From contig NZ_CP035490.1 in assembly GCF_004135205.1 (NCBI RefSeq), positions 186,001 to 250,000 of the forward strand: a DNA stretch of 64,000 nt. Direction: 5' to 3'. This stretch comes from Hahella sp. KA22. Its GTDB lineage: Bacteria > Pseudomonadota > Gammaproteobacteria > Pseudomonadales > Oleiphilaceae. The notes under the pieces are model-generated. The model was given only the letters and a program-made list of their open reading frames with translations. It ran no database searches and was not told where the DNA came from. Positions 24,589 through 34,021 of the stretch are shown here, piece by piece. A program made the translations under genes and the position numbers. The first letter of the stretch is position 1. Every line of letters begins with the position of its first letter.

Positions 24589-24903
24589 GCTTCCTCCTGT
24601 TTTTTGTCCGCATCAGGCGGACATATCGTGATCGCATCGGCAAGACTTACGATTCTTCATCCGCCGCGGCATCGCTTCGCGATCATGTCCCTCCCTTAAC
24701 ACCTCAAACCGCCATCACAAAGCGCCTATCTTACTGATTTGGTGAGACATGTCAGCCAGAATGCCTTCGCCCTTCCATGAAAAAAGATCGCACGCCGACG
24801 CCATCTTCACGGACTCATCTATACTCACTATAACCAAGAAAAACACCAGCGCCCGCCATTCCCGGGTTTACGGCGGACCTGACGGGGACTTTCAGGAATC
24901 AGC
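24589..24903. other. Divergent intergenic region
   Basis: 315 bp between the leftward kinase operon and the rightward binding-protein operon. Apart from the palindrome at 24606-24622, no feature or gene was seen. AT-rich stretches near 24815-24850 may hold the rightward promoter. Confidence 0.4.
24606..24622. promoter_or_regulatory. Palindrome upstream of the kinase-Thg1 operon
   Basis: GTCCGC and GCGGAC are perfect 6-bp arms around ATCAG, 17 bases before the GTG start and just outside the ribosome site. It may be an operator or a hairpin that gates translation. Confidence 0.4.
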
Positions 24904-25974
24904 ATGCGTATTTTCACGCCCTTGTTAAGAGGCGGCCTCGCGCTCACTTTATGCCTCGTGTTATCAGGCATTGCGGCCAGTGCGACGGCCGTTGCGGAGG
25001 ATACTTTGGTGATTCTCACCTGGGAAGATTACATGGCTCCCGAGGTGATCGAGGCCTTTGAGGCCAAATACAAGGTCAAAGTGCGACAGGTCTATTATGA
25101 GGACGATGACGAACGCGATCTGATCATGGCCAACACCGGCGGGGCCGGGTTCGACCTGCTGGTCTTTGATGAGTTGATGCGCGAGCCCTATCACGCCAAA
25201 GGCTGGCTGGAAACTTTCCGCAAATCCGACCTGCCCAACCTGAGATACGTACGCTACCCCCTGAAAAAACAGGATCTCCCGCAGGAGCTGCAGACCGTTC
25301 CCTACGCCTGGGGCAGCATCGGCATTATCTATCGCAAGGATCTGGCGCCGCGACCGCCGACCTCATGGATGGACCTGTTTCGCCCAGTGGAGGCGCTGAA
25401 GGGCAAAATCCTGGTCATCAACACCGCCACGACGGCTTTCAGTATGGCGTTGAAGTCGTTGGGGTATTCCGTCAACTCCGTTGACGAAGACGAACTGAGC
25501 GCCGCCGCGGAACTGTTGCGCAAACAGCGTCCTTACGTTCGCGCCTACCGCAACCCCCTGGCCGGCGAAGGCGCAGACTTGTTCAGCGGCGAAGTGTGGA
25601 TGGCGATGGCCTACAACGGCGACGCTTTGAACCTGATGCAGCGCAACGCCAACATCGACTTTGTCTACCCCATGGAAGGCAGCGGCCTGTGGCTGGATTC
25701 CATCGCCGTCCTGACTAAATCCAACAACAAGAATCTCGCGTTGCAGCTCATCAACTTTATTCACGATCCGGAGATCAACGCCCGCAATACACAGAGCATC
25801 TTTTTCGCCACCGCCAATATCGGAGCGGAGCAGCGACTGCCCAAAAGTTTTCTTAATAACCCCGTGATTTATCCCTCCGCCAAGAGCCTTGCGCGCTTTG
25901 AGCAATTAGAGCGCCTTCCCGCCTCGACGATGCGGAGAGTGATCGCAGACTTCGTCACCATCACGTCTCAGTAA
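24904..25974 (+). CDS. PotD/NspS-like periplasmic polyamine-type binding protein
   Basis: 356 residues with a signal peptide (to about 31). The start of the mature protein, DTLVILTWEDYMAPEVI, carries the W-x-x-Y motif of spermidine/putrescine binding proteins (PotD/PotF). GFDLLVFDELM, YAWGSIGIIYRKDL and FSGEVWMAMAYNGDALNLM are family features. There is no potABC. Instead the stop is 3 bases before a membrane GGDEF-EAL gene, as in the NspS-MbaA pair of Vibrio, where the loaded binding protein sets c-di-GMP output and biofilm formation. The polyamine ligand is inferred from the family. Confidence 0.88.
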   Translation: MRIFTPLLRGGLALTLCLVLSGIAASATAVAEDTLVILTWEDYMAPEVIEAFEAKYKVKVRQVYYEDDDERDLIMANTGGAGFDLLVFDELMREPYHAKGWLETFRKSDLPNLRYVRYPLKKQDLPQELQTVPYAWGSIGIIYRKDLAPRPPTSWMDLFRPVEALKGKILVINTATTAFSMALKSLGYSVNSVDEDELSAAAELLRKQRPYVRAYRNPLAGEGADLFSGEVWMAMAYNGDALNLMQRNANIDFVYPMEGSGLWLDSIAVLTKSNNKNLALQLINFIHDPEINARNTQSIFFATANIGAEQRLPKSFLNNPVIYPSAKSLARFEQLERLPASTMRRVIADFVTITSQ

Positions 25975-25977
25975 CGC

Positions 25978-28476
25978 ATGTTCAAACTGAAAACCCGAAT
26001 TACATTGATGCTGCTGCCATTGATCATGTTGCCACTGATCGTCGCGGGACTGCTGCTGTATCACCGCCAGTCGGAAAACTTTCTGGAGCAGGTGAATGAT
26101 CAACTGGTGGACCAGCTGAATGTAGCCCAGGCGAACCTGCAACGCCGGGTCGATGTCGCACAGGGCAATCTGCGCCTGATCTCCAAATCAAATCTGATCC
26201 GTCAGTACTTCATGACTGACGACGAGGAACAGCGCTTCTTCCTGTTTTATCGCCCCGTGCTGGAGCTGTTTCGTTCTTATCAGGAAATTTTCCCTGAATA
26301 CATTGATATGCGGATACTGGATACTGACGGCAAGCCGCAAACCAGCCTTCCCCAGGCCGCATTCAAAGACAACGCCGACGCCATAACGCAGGCCTGGATC
26401 AACGCGGACAGGGGTCAGCCTGAAAAAGAAAAGACCTGCGTCATTCGCGCTGTCTCAGGGGCGCCGTTGCTTCTGGTGGGGGCGTCTATTTCGCTATCCA
26501 CTTTCACGGACTGGAGAACCATTGATGAAAGCGATCGCGCCGGCAGTCTGGTGATCGCCAGCCGCCTGGACGATATCGCCAGAAACATTCAGTCCACCCA
26601 TATCGGCAAGCACGGCCACGTAATGCTGGTCGACGCATCAGGAACGCCTTATCTGCCGGAAGATGGAGCGCATCATTCTGGCTACCGCGAAATATTCAAG
26701 CATCTGCCCCCTCCCTCTGAAGACGGGGCGGCGGTCGTTATTGGCGAGCCCGGCAATTACTATCTGACCTTACAAAAGGAAGTGCTGCCCGACTTGCGTA
26801 TTGTCGGCGTCTGGCCGATGAGCGAGCTCAAGGAAAACGCCTTCTATCTGGCTAATCAAGTCGCCTGGCTGACCCTGGTGCTCATAGTAATTACCAGTGC
26901 GCTGATATTCAGCGTAGTGCACGGACAGCTAATCAAGCCGATTTCCCGGGTCACCCAGCTGGCGCAGATACTGGGCGAAAGCCATGCGGAAACCCCGCCG
27001 GAAGCCGCGCGGGATTTTCAGTCCACCCTGCGACGGCGGGATGAAATCGGCGAACTGGCCAGAGCCTTCAAGAACATGGACGGCAACCTGCGCGCCACGG
27101 CGTCCAAACTGACTTTCATCGCCTATCACGACAGCCTGACCGGGCTGGCCAACCGGCATACGTTCGGCGCGTTCCTGCATCGCGCCATTACCGAAGCGGC
27201 GCGGCATAATTTCCGCCTTGGCCTGCTGTACATCGACATCGACGGTTTCAAGGACGTTAATGACTCACTTGGCCATGAAGCCGGCGACCTGGTGCTGAAG
27301 GAAATTTCCCAACGCCTGCACAACGTCTTGCGCGCCGAGGATCTGGTGGCGGATATGTCCGCGCAACATGAGGCCATGGAGGCGACCAAGATGTCGCGCA
27401 TCGGCGGCGACGAATTCGCTATCGTGGTCAACCATCTCCACTCACCCATGGATATCTCCAACATTGTCAAGCGGTTGCTGGACGCCATGCAGGCGCCGTT
27501 TATCATTGAATCCCACAGCTTCCTGCTGGGGGCTTCCGTGGGCATCGCCGTCTATCCGGAAGATGGCAAAGACGCCCATGAGTTGCTGAAGTGTGCGGAT
27601 ATCGCCATGTACCACTCCAAGCGCCAGGGCCGTAATGGGTTCGAGTATTTCGACACGAAAATGAACCAGATGGCGGTGGAGCGCCACCAGATTATCACCG
27701 ACATTCGCAGCGCCCTGCAGAAAGGACAGTTCGAGCTGTACTATCAACCTCAGGTGTCCGCGCTGGCGGGTAACGTGACTGGCTGCGAAGCGCTGTTGCG
27801 CTGGCGTCATCCTGAGCGCGGCTTTGTCTCCCCGGCGGAATTTATTCCTATTGCGGAGGAAACCGGACAGATCATAGAAATCGGCAGTTGGGTGTTGAAG
27901 GAGGCCTGCCGCCAGTGCCGGCAATGGCAGGCCGAGGGCCTGGATGAAATCCGCATGTCAGTAAATATTTCCGCGCTGCAGTTCGGCAGCGCCACCGATA
28001 TCGTCGCTGTCACCCGGGAGGCGCTGGCCCGAAGCGGCCTGAACCCGGACTGCCTGGACATGGAAATCACCGAGACCGCCATGATGCAGTCCGGCAAAGT
28101 GGGCGTAGACAAACTGAACGCGCTGAAGAACCTGGGAGTAAGCATCTCTATGGACGACTTCGGCACCGGCTACTCCTCGCTCGCGTCTCTGCGCGACCTG
28201 CCCATCGACCAGCTCAAAATCGACAAATCCTTCGTCGACAAAATCAATCACGACAGCCAGGGTCGGGCGATCATCAAGGCGATTCTGGCGCTGGCCAAAG
28301 AGCTCAGTATCGAGGTGGTGGCGGAAGGCGTGGAAGAACGCACGCAACTGGATTTCCTCAGTCTGCATCGCTGCGATCTGATCCAGGGCTACTATGTCGC
28401 CAAGCCGCTACCAGCAGACGGCATGCGCGATTTTCTGCGCCAACATACCCAAGTGGAGTCGAGCTGGCGCCCCTGA
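25978..28476 (+). CDS. Membrane GGDEF-EAL c-di-GMP enzyme (MbaA-like) with insertion in the GGDEF domain
   Basis: 832 residues. Layout: membrane helix about 8-28, a large periplasmic sensor (30-295), helix about 297-318, HAMP, GGDEF domain from about 382, EAL domain from about 580. GGDEF is intact (RIGGDEFAIVV, about 474-484) and so is EAL (GCEALLRWRHP, about 603; DDFGTGYSSL later). Between the I-site-like RAED and RIGGDEF lies an extra stretch of about 15 residues (DMSAQHEAMEATKMS) that most diguanylate cyclases lack. It should make and/or break c-di-GMP under control of the binding protein encoded just upstream. Confidence 0.9.
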   Translation: MFKLKTRITLMLLPLIMLPLIVAGLLLYHRQSENFLEQVNDQLVDQLNVAQANLQRRVDVAQGNLRLISKSNLIRQYFMTDDEEQRFFLFYRPVLELFRSYQEIFPEYIDMRILDTDGKPQTSLPQAAFKDNADAITQAWINADRGQPEKEKTCVIRAVSGAPLLLVGASISLSTFTDWRTIDESDRAGSLVIASRLDDIARNIQSTHIGKHGHVMLVDASGTPYLPEDGAHHSGYREIFKHLPPPSEDGAAVVIGEPGNYYLTLQKEVLPDLRIVGVWPMSELKENAFYLANQVAWLTLVLIVITSALIFSVVHGQLIKPISRVTQLAQILGESHAETPPEAARDFQSTLRRRDEIGELARAFKNMDGNLRATASKLTFIAYHDSLTGLANRHTFGAFLHRAITEAARHNFRLGLLYIDIDGFKDVNDSLGHEAGDLVLKEISQRLHNVLRAEDLVADMSAQHEAMEATKMSRIGGDEFAIVVNHLHSPMDISNIVKRLLDAMQAPFIIESHSFLLGASVGIAVYPEDGKDAHELLKCADIAMYHSKRQGRNGFEYFDTKMNQMAVERHQIITDIRSALQKGQFELYYQPQVSALAGNVTGCEALLRWRHPERGFVSPAEFIPIAEETGQIIEIGSWVLKEACRQCRQWQAEGLDEIRMSVNISALQFGSATDIVAVTREALARSGLNPDCLDMEITETAMMQSGKVGVDKLNALKNLGVSISMDDFGTGYSSLASLRDLPIDQLKIDKSFVDKINHDSQGRAIIKAILALAKELSIEVVAEGVEERTQLDFLSLHRCDLIQGYYVAKPLPADGMRDFLRQHTQVESSWRP

Positions 28477-28549
28477 CGCCTCCCCTTGGGCTGGCGCTAA
28501 GTATCTGATAGATTACGGCCCTCAACGTTAACGCCGCATTGAGGAGCCT

Positions 28550-29533
28550 ATGCTGATCGCCGCAGCCGCTATTTTCGTCGGGTTAATCGTCCTGCTCTGG
28601 AGCGCGGACCGTTTTGTGGACGGCGCCGCCGCCACCGCCAAACACGCCGGCATGCCCGCGCTGTTGATCGGCATGGTCGTCGTCGGCTTCGGCACCTCGG
28701 CGCCGGAAATGGTGGTGTCCGCCCTGGCGGCGCTGGAGGGCAGTCCCGGTCTGGCGCTGGGTAACGCCGTCGGCTCCAACATCACCAATATCGCTCTGAT
28801 CCTCGGCGTCACCGCCCTGTTAAGCCCTATCGCCGTTAAGTCCGGCATCGTACGACGAGAGCTACCCATCCTGATCGGCGTCAGCGCTGTCGCTATCTTG
28901 CTGTTGCTGGATAAACACCTGAGCAGAACCGACGCCTTCATCCTGCTCGGTATTTTCGTGGTAGTGATGGGCTGGTCGATCATGACCGGGCTAAAGGGAG
29001 ATGGGGACGCGCTGGTGGGCGAGCTGGAATCGGAATACGAACAGGATCATATGAGCCTGAAAATGGCGCTGTTCTGGCTCGTGGTGGGTCTGGTGCTGCT
29101 CACCGCCAGTTCCCGCATGTTGGTGTGGGGCGCGGTGGAGACCGCCTCATTCTTCGGCGTCAGCGATCTGATTATCGGCCTGACCATCGTCGCCATCGGC
29201 ACCTCGCTGCCGGAGCTGGCCTCCGCCATCGCCGCCACCCGCAAGGGAGAGCACGATATCGCCCTGGGCAACGTCATCGGCTCCAACCTGTTCAACACAT
29301 TGACGGTTATCGGCATCGCCGGCGCTATCCACCCATTGACCACGGAGTCGGATATTCTCTATCGGGATTTCCCTGTCATGGGGTTCCTCACTATCACCCT
29401 GTTCGCATTCTGTTATAGCCGCGCTAACCAGGGGCTGATCAACCGCACCAAAGGCGGTTTGCTGATCGCCTGTTACGCCGCCTACACAATCTGGTTAGTG
29501 CAGTCGGCGCTGTCGCAGGCGTCTCTCGCCTGA
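28550..29533 (+). CDS. yrbG: Calcium/sodium antiporter, CaCA family
   Basis: 327 residues, about ten membrane helices in two inverted repeats. Both alpha repeats are present: GFGTSAPEMVVSALAAL with GLALGNAVGSNITNIALILG, and IGTSLPELASAIAAT with DIALGNVIGSNLFNTLTVIG. These supply the ion-binding Glu/Asn residues. The central acidic loop (GELESEYEQDH) separates the halves. It exchanges Ca2+ for Na+ or H+ across the inner membrane. Its 3' end overlaps the convergent phosphoesterase gene by 52 bp. Confidence 0.92.
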   Translation: MLIAAAAIFVGLIVLLWSADRFVDGAAATAKHAGMPALLIGMVVVGFGTSAPEMVVSALAALEGSPGLALGNAVGSNITNIALILGVTALLSPIAVKSGIVRRELPILIGVSAVAILLLLDKHLSRTDAFILLGIFVVVMGWSIMTGLKGDGDALVGELESEYEQDHMSLKMALFWLVVGLVLLTASSRMLVWGAVETASFFGVSDLIIGLTIVAIGTSLPELASAIAATRKGEHDIALGNVIGSNLFNTLTVIGIAGAIHPLTTESDILYRDFPVMGFLTITLFAFCYSRANQGLINRTKGGLLIACYAAYTIWLVQSALSQASLA

Positions 29534-30384
29534 AACACCAGTTCCTCGGGAAAAGAGAGAAGTGCGCCTTGCTGCGCGCGCTCCGCAGGAGGCAGCACGT
29601 CCATACTGGGCCATAATCCGCTGGACAGCGCGCTGGCGTAGCCATTATCGAGACCGCTGCGGCGCATCCTCTCCTGAGCGAGGCGATAATCGTAACTCAG
29701 GCGATGGTGGCGAATACGCAGGCGTCCCTCGCTATCCAACCTCAGCAACGCCCACCACACATCCGGGGAGCCATCATTGGCGGGCATGCCGATGACGCCC
29801 GGGTTATGCCAGATCGCGCCATTAATCGCCTGGGTGAAGGGAATGCCGCAATGGCCGGCGATCATCAGATCCGCATTGCAGTGCGCCACTTCCTCCCGCT
29901 TGGTCCCAATGGCGGTGGAGGCGAAGATAAATCGATTCAGAACCTCGGCGCCGCCATGTATCACCGCTGCGCGCCAGGGCCCAAATTGAAACCGGATACG
30001 ACGGGGCAAAGCCCCCATCCAGGCCCTGGCCTCCGCGGACAAAGCCTGTCGACAGTAGCTGTACCAGTCTTCCGACAGCACCGCGCACTGACTGCCGGCG
30101 GTGAATCCGCACCCGCAATCGGCGGCGTCTTCAGCCAGCGACTCCTCGCAGTTTCCCATCAACACCTGCACGCCCCAGTCGCGCAAAGCCTCCACCACCT
30201 CCTGCGGCTCTGCGCAATAGGCGGCGACATCCCCGGTGCAAATGATTCGATCCGGGGTGAGGCCCAACGCCTCCGCCTGCTTGCGCAACGCCAGGGTCGC
30301 CTGAAGGTTGCCGTAGGGACCGCCAAACACCATGACAGCGTCATCGAAGGTTCCGAGATCAAGCGTCTTTTGCATCAAGGTCAT
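29482..30384 (-). CDS. Metallophosphoesterase-family protein with altered metal motifs
   Basis: 300 residues from the ATG at 30384, 11 bases after the stop of the symporter gene; a longer frame from 30468 would overlap that gene by 73 bp. The fold is the calcineurin-like type, but the motifs differ from the classical ones: VFGGPYGNLQATLAL replaces D-x-H-G-N, IICTGDVAAYC keeps G-D, VLMGNCEESL has N-C in place of N-H, and IAGHCGIPF replaces G-H-T-H. This subfamily pattern suggests changed metal use or loss of activity. It is cotranscribed with the symporter and ends inside the convergent antiporter gene. Confidence 0.78.
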   Translation of the reverse strand: MTLMQKTLDLGTFDDAVMVFGGPYGNLQATLALRKQAEALGLTPDRIICTGDVAAYCAEPQEVVEALRDWGVQVLMGNCEESLAEDAADCGCGFTAGSQCAVLSEDWYSYCRQALSAEARAWMGALPRRIRFQFGPWRAAVIHGGAEVLNRFIFASTAIGTKREEVAHCNADLMIAGHCGIPFTQAINGAIWHNPGVIGMPANDGSPDVWWALLRLDSEGRLRIRHHRLSYDYRLAQERMRRSGLDNGYASALSSGLWPSMDVLPPAERAQQGALLSFPEELVFQARDACDSADCTNQIV

Positions 30385-30395
30385 GAGATCCGCCT

Positions 30396-31799
30396 TCACT
30401 CCAGCACCGGTTGCGGCGTCCGGGGCGAACGAAACGGAAAGCGCGCCCCCACCCAAAAAGCGGCGCATCCCACCGCCATCACGACCAGGGAAATCAGCAA
30501 CAGTTTGCTGTATTTGTGACTAACGCCGAAAAGCGGCTCAATCAGGTTGCTATATCCGGACGACTCGGTGAAATACAGCGCCGCGCCCCCTACCGCCACG
30601 CAGAAGCTGGTTAAATAGCTCCATAGCGGCACATCACGCCAATCGCGCCACAAAGAGAAAAACACCACGGGAGTCAGATACATGGAAGCGGTTCCGCTCA
30701 CCGCCACGGCGGCGAACAGGTCCTTGCCGCCGAAGAAGACGCACAGCAAACCGGCCGCCATGAACAACGCCATCGCGACGCGGCCGTTAGCCAGCGTTGG
30801 CCGCAACAAAGCCATATCCACCGCCGCCAGCTTGGCGGAGCTGGCCAGCGTGGAATCCAATGTAGACATCGCGGACACCACCAGCGCGGCGCTGAATATC
30901 AGCATCGGCGTTTCCCCCAGCAATCGGGTCAGCGCCGCGTTCATGTCTTCGCCCTGCAGCGCCTGCGCGCCGGCGAATACGCCCAGACACCCGAACAAGG
31001 TAATGCACAGACTGCTGATCCAGGCGGCATGAACAAAGCTCTTCCGCGTGGTTTGCCGGTCCGCCAGAAAGCCGCGGTCCATCATGACCGGGTCATGCAT
31101 GGGATAACTCCATATCTGCAACAGCGCCACCGCCAGCAGGACAGGACCAGGGTCGTCAATGACGAAGGGTTTGAACAACAGGGTCGCGAAACTAAAGTCG
31201 TCCGCAGTGAGGGCTATCGCTATCAGCGCAGCAAGCACAACCAAAAAGACGCCCATCTGAAAGACATCCGTACGCAAAGAGGCGTGCAGGCCGCCCAATG
31301 CTGAATACAGAAGCGTAATGGCGGAAAATCCGAGAATGGCGATCACATAGGCATGGCTGCCATCGGAGCCGAAGAGAATGCCGATCACTAATAAATTGGC
31401 GAATACTTCGCTGACCAAACGAATTGCAATCACCAGGTTATAACAAGAGGCGCCTGCGCCACCGAAGCGCAACCGTAAAAATTCCTGAACGCTGTCGCAA
31501 CCGTGACGAAATCGCAGACTGTCGATAATGGCCGCGCCAGTCAGAAAAGAAAGGTAATAGGCCGCGTAGGCCAATGCGCCCCACAGGCCATAGTAATATC
31601 CCAGGATCGCCGCATTCATCAGGGATCTGGCGAATATCCAGGTGGTGACCTGTGAAAATATCAGCGTTATTAAGCTGGGTTGGCGGCCATCCGGTGAGAG
31701 GCCTTTGAAGAAAGCGCCGTCACTTTTTGCGCGCGGCGAGAGAAAAATACTGAAAATGGCGATGATCGCCACAAACGCTGGCAAAAACGTCGCTGCCAT
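30396..31799 (-). CDS. Sodium:solute symporter (SSS) family protein
   Basis: 467 residues, about 12-13 membrane helices. SSS features: SLITLIFSQVTTWIFARSL, RFRHGCDSVQEFLRLRFGG, SEVFANLLVIGILFG, ITLLYSALGGLHASLRTDVFQ and ALVVSAMSTLDSTLASSAKL, with the S-T-L-D-S segment in the core sodium site region. It moves a solute with sodium; the solute is unknown. The phosphoesterase-family gene follows 11 bases later in the same message. Confidence 0.88.
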   Translation of the reverse strand: MAATFLPAFVAIIAIFSIFLSPRAKSDGAFFKGLSPDGRQPSLITLIFSQVTTWIFARSLMNAAILGYYYGLWGALAYAAYYLSFLTGAAIIDSLRFRHGCDSVQEFLRLRFGGAGASCYNLVIAIRLVSEVFANLLVIGILFGSDGSHAYVIAILGFSAITLLYSALGGLHASLRTDVFQMGVFLVVLAALIAIALTADDFSFATLLFKPFVIDDPGPVLLAVALLQIWSYPMHDPVMMDRGFLADRQTTRKSFVHAAWISSLCITLFGCLGVFAGAQALQGEDMNAALTRLLGETPMLIFSAALVVSAMSTLDSTLASSAKLAAVDMALLRPTLANGRVAMALFMAAGLLCVFFGGKDLFAAVAVSGTASMYLTPVVFFSLWRDWRDVPLWSYLTSFCVAVGGAALYFTESSGYSNLIEPLFGVSHKYSKLLLISLVVMAVGCAAFWVGARFPFRSPRTPQPVLE

Positions 31800-32293
31800 G
31801 AAACACCCCTACAGGCCTGTAATTACATGCGAATATAGGACCAATTATTTGCATTAAAGTTTCCTTAACTTTCTAAAATTAGCTTGATTTCGAACGAATA
31901 GACATTATTTACATATGTACTCATGAAGCCTATTTGAAAAATCACGGAGTGTGGTTATATTGATAGGTGTGACGTTATTGTAGTCGTCTCTTATAGTGGG
32001 TCAGGCGCATTCCGCGCCGCCGATCACCAGCAGTAATCGTGCGTTATGAATGAAGATCCGAACAAGGACTTATCGGAGCGGTATCATTTGTGGCGCCCCT
32101 CGGTTTGGTATCAACATCTTTAGGGAGATTGTATGGACTGGGAAGCGTTATCTGATAGATAGTTGCCAAGGTTGATCCAATACCACCGCTTTAGCGTATT
32201 GATATTCAATTCTTCGAAAACTATCCAGTTCTGAATTCGTTATACGAAATCAGCTTGATAAAGCTCCTCATTCCTCAAGCAAAGTGAATTGAT
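31800..32293. other. Intergenic region with two very short open frames
   Basis: 494 bp between the divergent symporter gene and the next rightward gene. Two tiny frames are visible: 25 codons from the ATG at 32046, and nine codons from an ATG at 32133 that follows AGGGAG. Neither has a recognisable motif. They may be leader peptides or gene remnants. No repeat or RNA was recognised. Confidence 0.35.
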
Positions 32294-32896
32294 ATGGGCA
32301 TTACCGTTTTCAAAGACAGCAGCGACAGCACTCGTACCTACCTGCGAATTACCCGCGCCATCAACGGGCGCGAGCAACAACGCTACGTGCGGGTTGAAGG
32401 GGCCTCGAAATCAGCCATGAAAAGGGCGATGAAAGAGGCGAAGGAAATCGATCAGCGGTTGGAACAATGGCAGTCCGCCGTTCGTCAGCTCATGATGTTG
32501 AAAGGCGATACATTGATCCACGAGGATGGCACCATCCTCGGGTTGCAATTGCAAACCCGGCATCGGGAGGGCCGCAAGCCCGCCACGGAATTTAAACTAC
32601 GGGTGAAGCTTCCTGGGCGGAAGCCGTTGTTTAAATCGGTATCGGTGGACAAGCATGGCTTTGAGAAAGCGTTCGAGCTATCCGTGAAACGCATCTGCGA
32701 ATTACGGGGCATAACCGAGGATTCGGAGGCTTATGGCAAGATGCTGATGTGCATCGACGCCTACAAGGAGAAATATGACCTTCCCCCGGGTCTGTCGGAA
32801 GCGACCGCCATGCATTTGGACCGAGAGGATTCGCCTGAGAAAGCCGCCAACGAAAAAGGTTGGCTGGATCAGATTTCAGGCTGGTTCAAACGCTGA
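32294..32896 (+). CDS. Basic protein of unknown function, possibly DNA-binding (AP2-like)
   Basis: 200 residues, rich in Lys and Arg, no signal peptide. N-terminus MGITVFKDSSDSTRTYLRIT reads like a short beta sheet, then a long charged helix (KSAMKRAMKEAKEIDQRLEQ). Residues of about 90-135 (EFKLRVKLPGRKPLFKSVSV, then a helix) resemble the three-strand-plus-helix plan of AP2-like or integrase arm-binding domains. The match is by eye and weak. The ribosome site is poor. It stands alone. Confidence 0.6.
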   Translation: MGITVFKDSSDSTRTYLRITRAINGREQQRYVRVEGASKSAMKRAMKEAKEIDQRLEQWQSAVRQLMMLKGDTLIHEDGTILGLQLQTRHREGRKPATEFKLRVKLPGRKPLFKSVSVDKHGFEKAFELSVKRICELRGITEDSEAYGKMLMCIDAYKEKYDLPPGLSEATAMHLDREDSPEKAANEKGWLDQISGWFKR

Positions 32897-33121
32897 TCCC
32901 AGTTTTCCGTAACTGATGTGGCGCGCCGCAACTGCATTGCGGCGTTTCCCGCACATACCGCCAGGCACAGGCGGGGCAGCCGTCCAGGAGGACCTTTGCG
33001 CCCGACACGCAGCCAAGCCTGACCGGCGGTTGGAAACACGCCGGGCTTTGCTCCGCACCAACCTCTTTATCACCGCCAGTGACAAAGCTTAACGCTGGTC
33101 GCCTCGTTGCGGCCATTGCGC

Positions 33122-34021
33122 TTAGTCTGCGACGGGCGCCTCAGGCGGTTGATAAGACGTGTTCGGTATTGGCGCGGATGCGACGGCGTTACGCCCGGCT
33201 TCGCTTTCACGTGCGCCGTCCCGCTGTGGACGGGCGATATGATGGGCGCGGAACTGGCGCTCAACCCGCATCACCACATCGCTTTGGAACGCCTTCTCGA
33301 AGCGAACGTCCAATACATAAGCCTTGGCCGTCAGGCGCACCGCCAGACGATCCGCCAGCGCCACTTCCGTCATGACGCAACTAATCGGCTTCTTCAGAAA
33401 AATGAAGCGGCTGGTGGCCAGCACTTCATAAACCAGGTTTTGCGCCAGCTCCAGGTCCGCATCAAGCGACAGATAAAACTCCGTCACCACCATCATGTCC
33501 AACGCGCCAGTGTTGCCGCTGGAAACCGTCTCAGTAATAAAGCGGGAGTTGGGAATCGTCACCATGTTGTCGTCCAGCGTGCGCAGACGCACGGAACGCA
33601 GTCCAATGCTGACAATCTCACCGTAGTCGTCGCCGAACGCCACCCGGTCCCCAACCTGAAAAGGTCGGTCAAACAACAACATAATGCCGGCGATCATGGA
33701 CGCGGCGATGTCCTTCAGCGCAAAGCCAATGGCCACCACGGCGCTGCCGCCTATGGCCAGCAGAAATTCTTTCGGCGGTTCGATTACTGTGACCAGCAAC
33801 CAATAGGTTCCGCCGATGTACCAGATAAAGCTGAATAAGGTGATCACCTGCAAGGTCAGGAAACGCTGGCTGGGCAGCTTGTCCATCAGGCTGTCGGAGA
33901 GATGCCGGGCCGCCCGGTTAACGCCCCAGAGGATGAAAATACCCAGGGCCAGCAGCGCGATTTTGCCGGGCTCGAACAGCCCACCCAGTTGCAACAGGTT
34001 TTCGACTGATTGGTTATCCAT
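33122..34021 (-). CDS. MscS-family mechanosensitive channel
   Basis: 299 residues. About three membrane helices, the last being pore-lining (FLLAIGGSAVVAIGFALKDI), lead into the MscS beta domain: LFDRPFQVGDRVAFGDDYG, IVSIGLRSVRLRTLDDNMVT and IPNSRFITETVSS. The C-terminal alpha/beta domain follows, then a disordered Ala/Pro tail. The start ATG overlaps the stop of the membrane ATPase gene by 8 bp (ATGGATAA), so the two proteins are translationally coupled. It should open under membrane tension or under control of its partner. Confidence 0.9.
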   Translation of the reverse strand: MDNQSVENLLQLGGLFEPGKIALLALGIFILWGVNRAARHLSDSLMDKLPSQRFLTLQVITLFSFIWYIGGTYWLLVTVIEPPKEFLLAIGGSAVVAIGFALKDIAASMIAGIMLLFDRPFQVGDRVAFGDDYGEIVSIGLRSVRLRTLDDNMVTIPNSRFITETVSSGNTGALDMMVVTEFYLSLDADLELAQNLVYEVLATSRFIFLKKPISCVMTEVALADRLAVRLTAKAYVLDVRFEKAFQSDVVMRVERQFRAHHIARPQRDGARESEAGRNAVASAPIPNTSYQPPEAPVAD

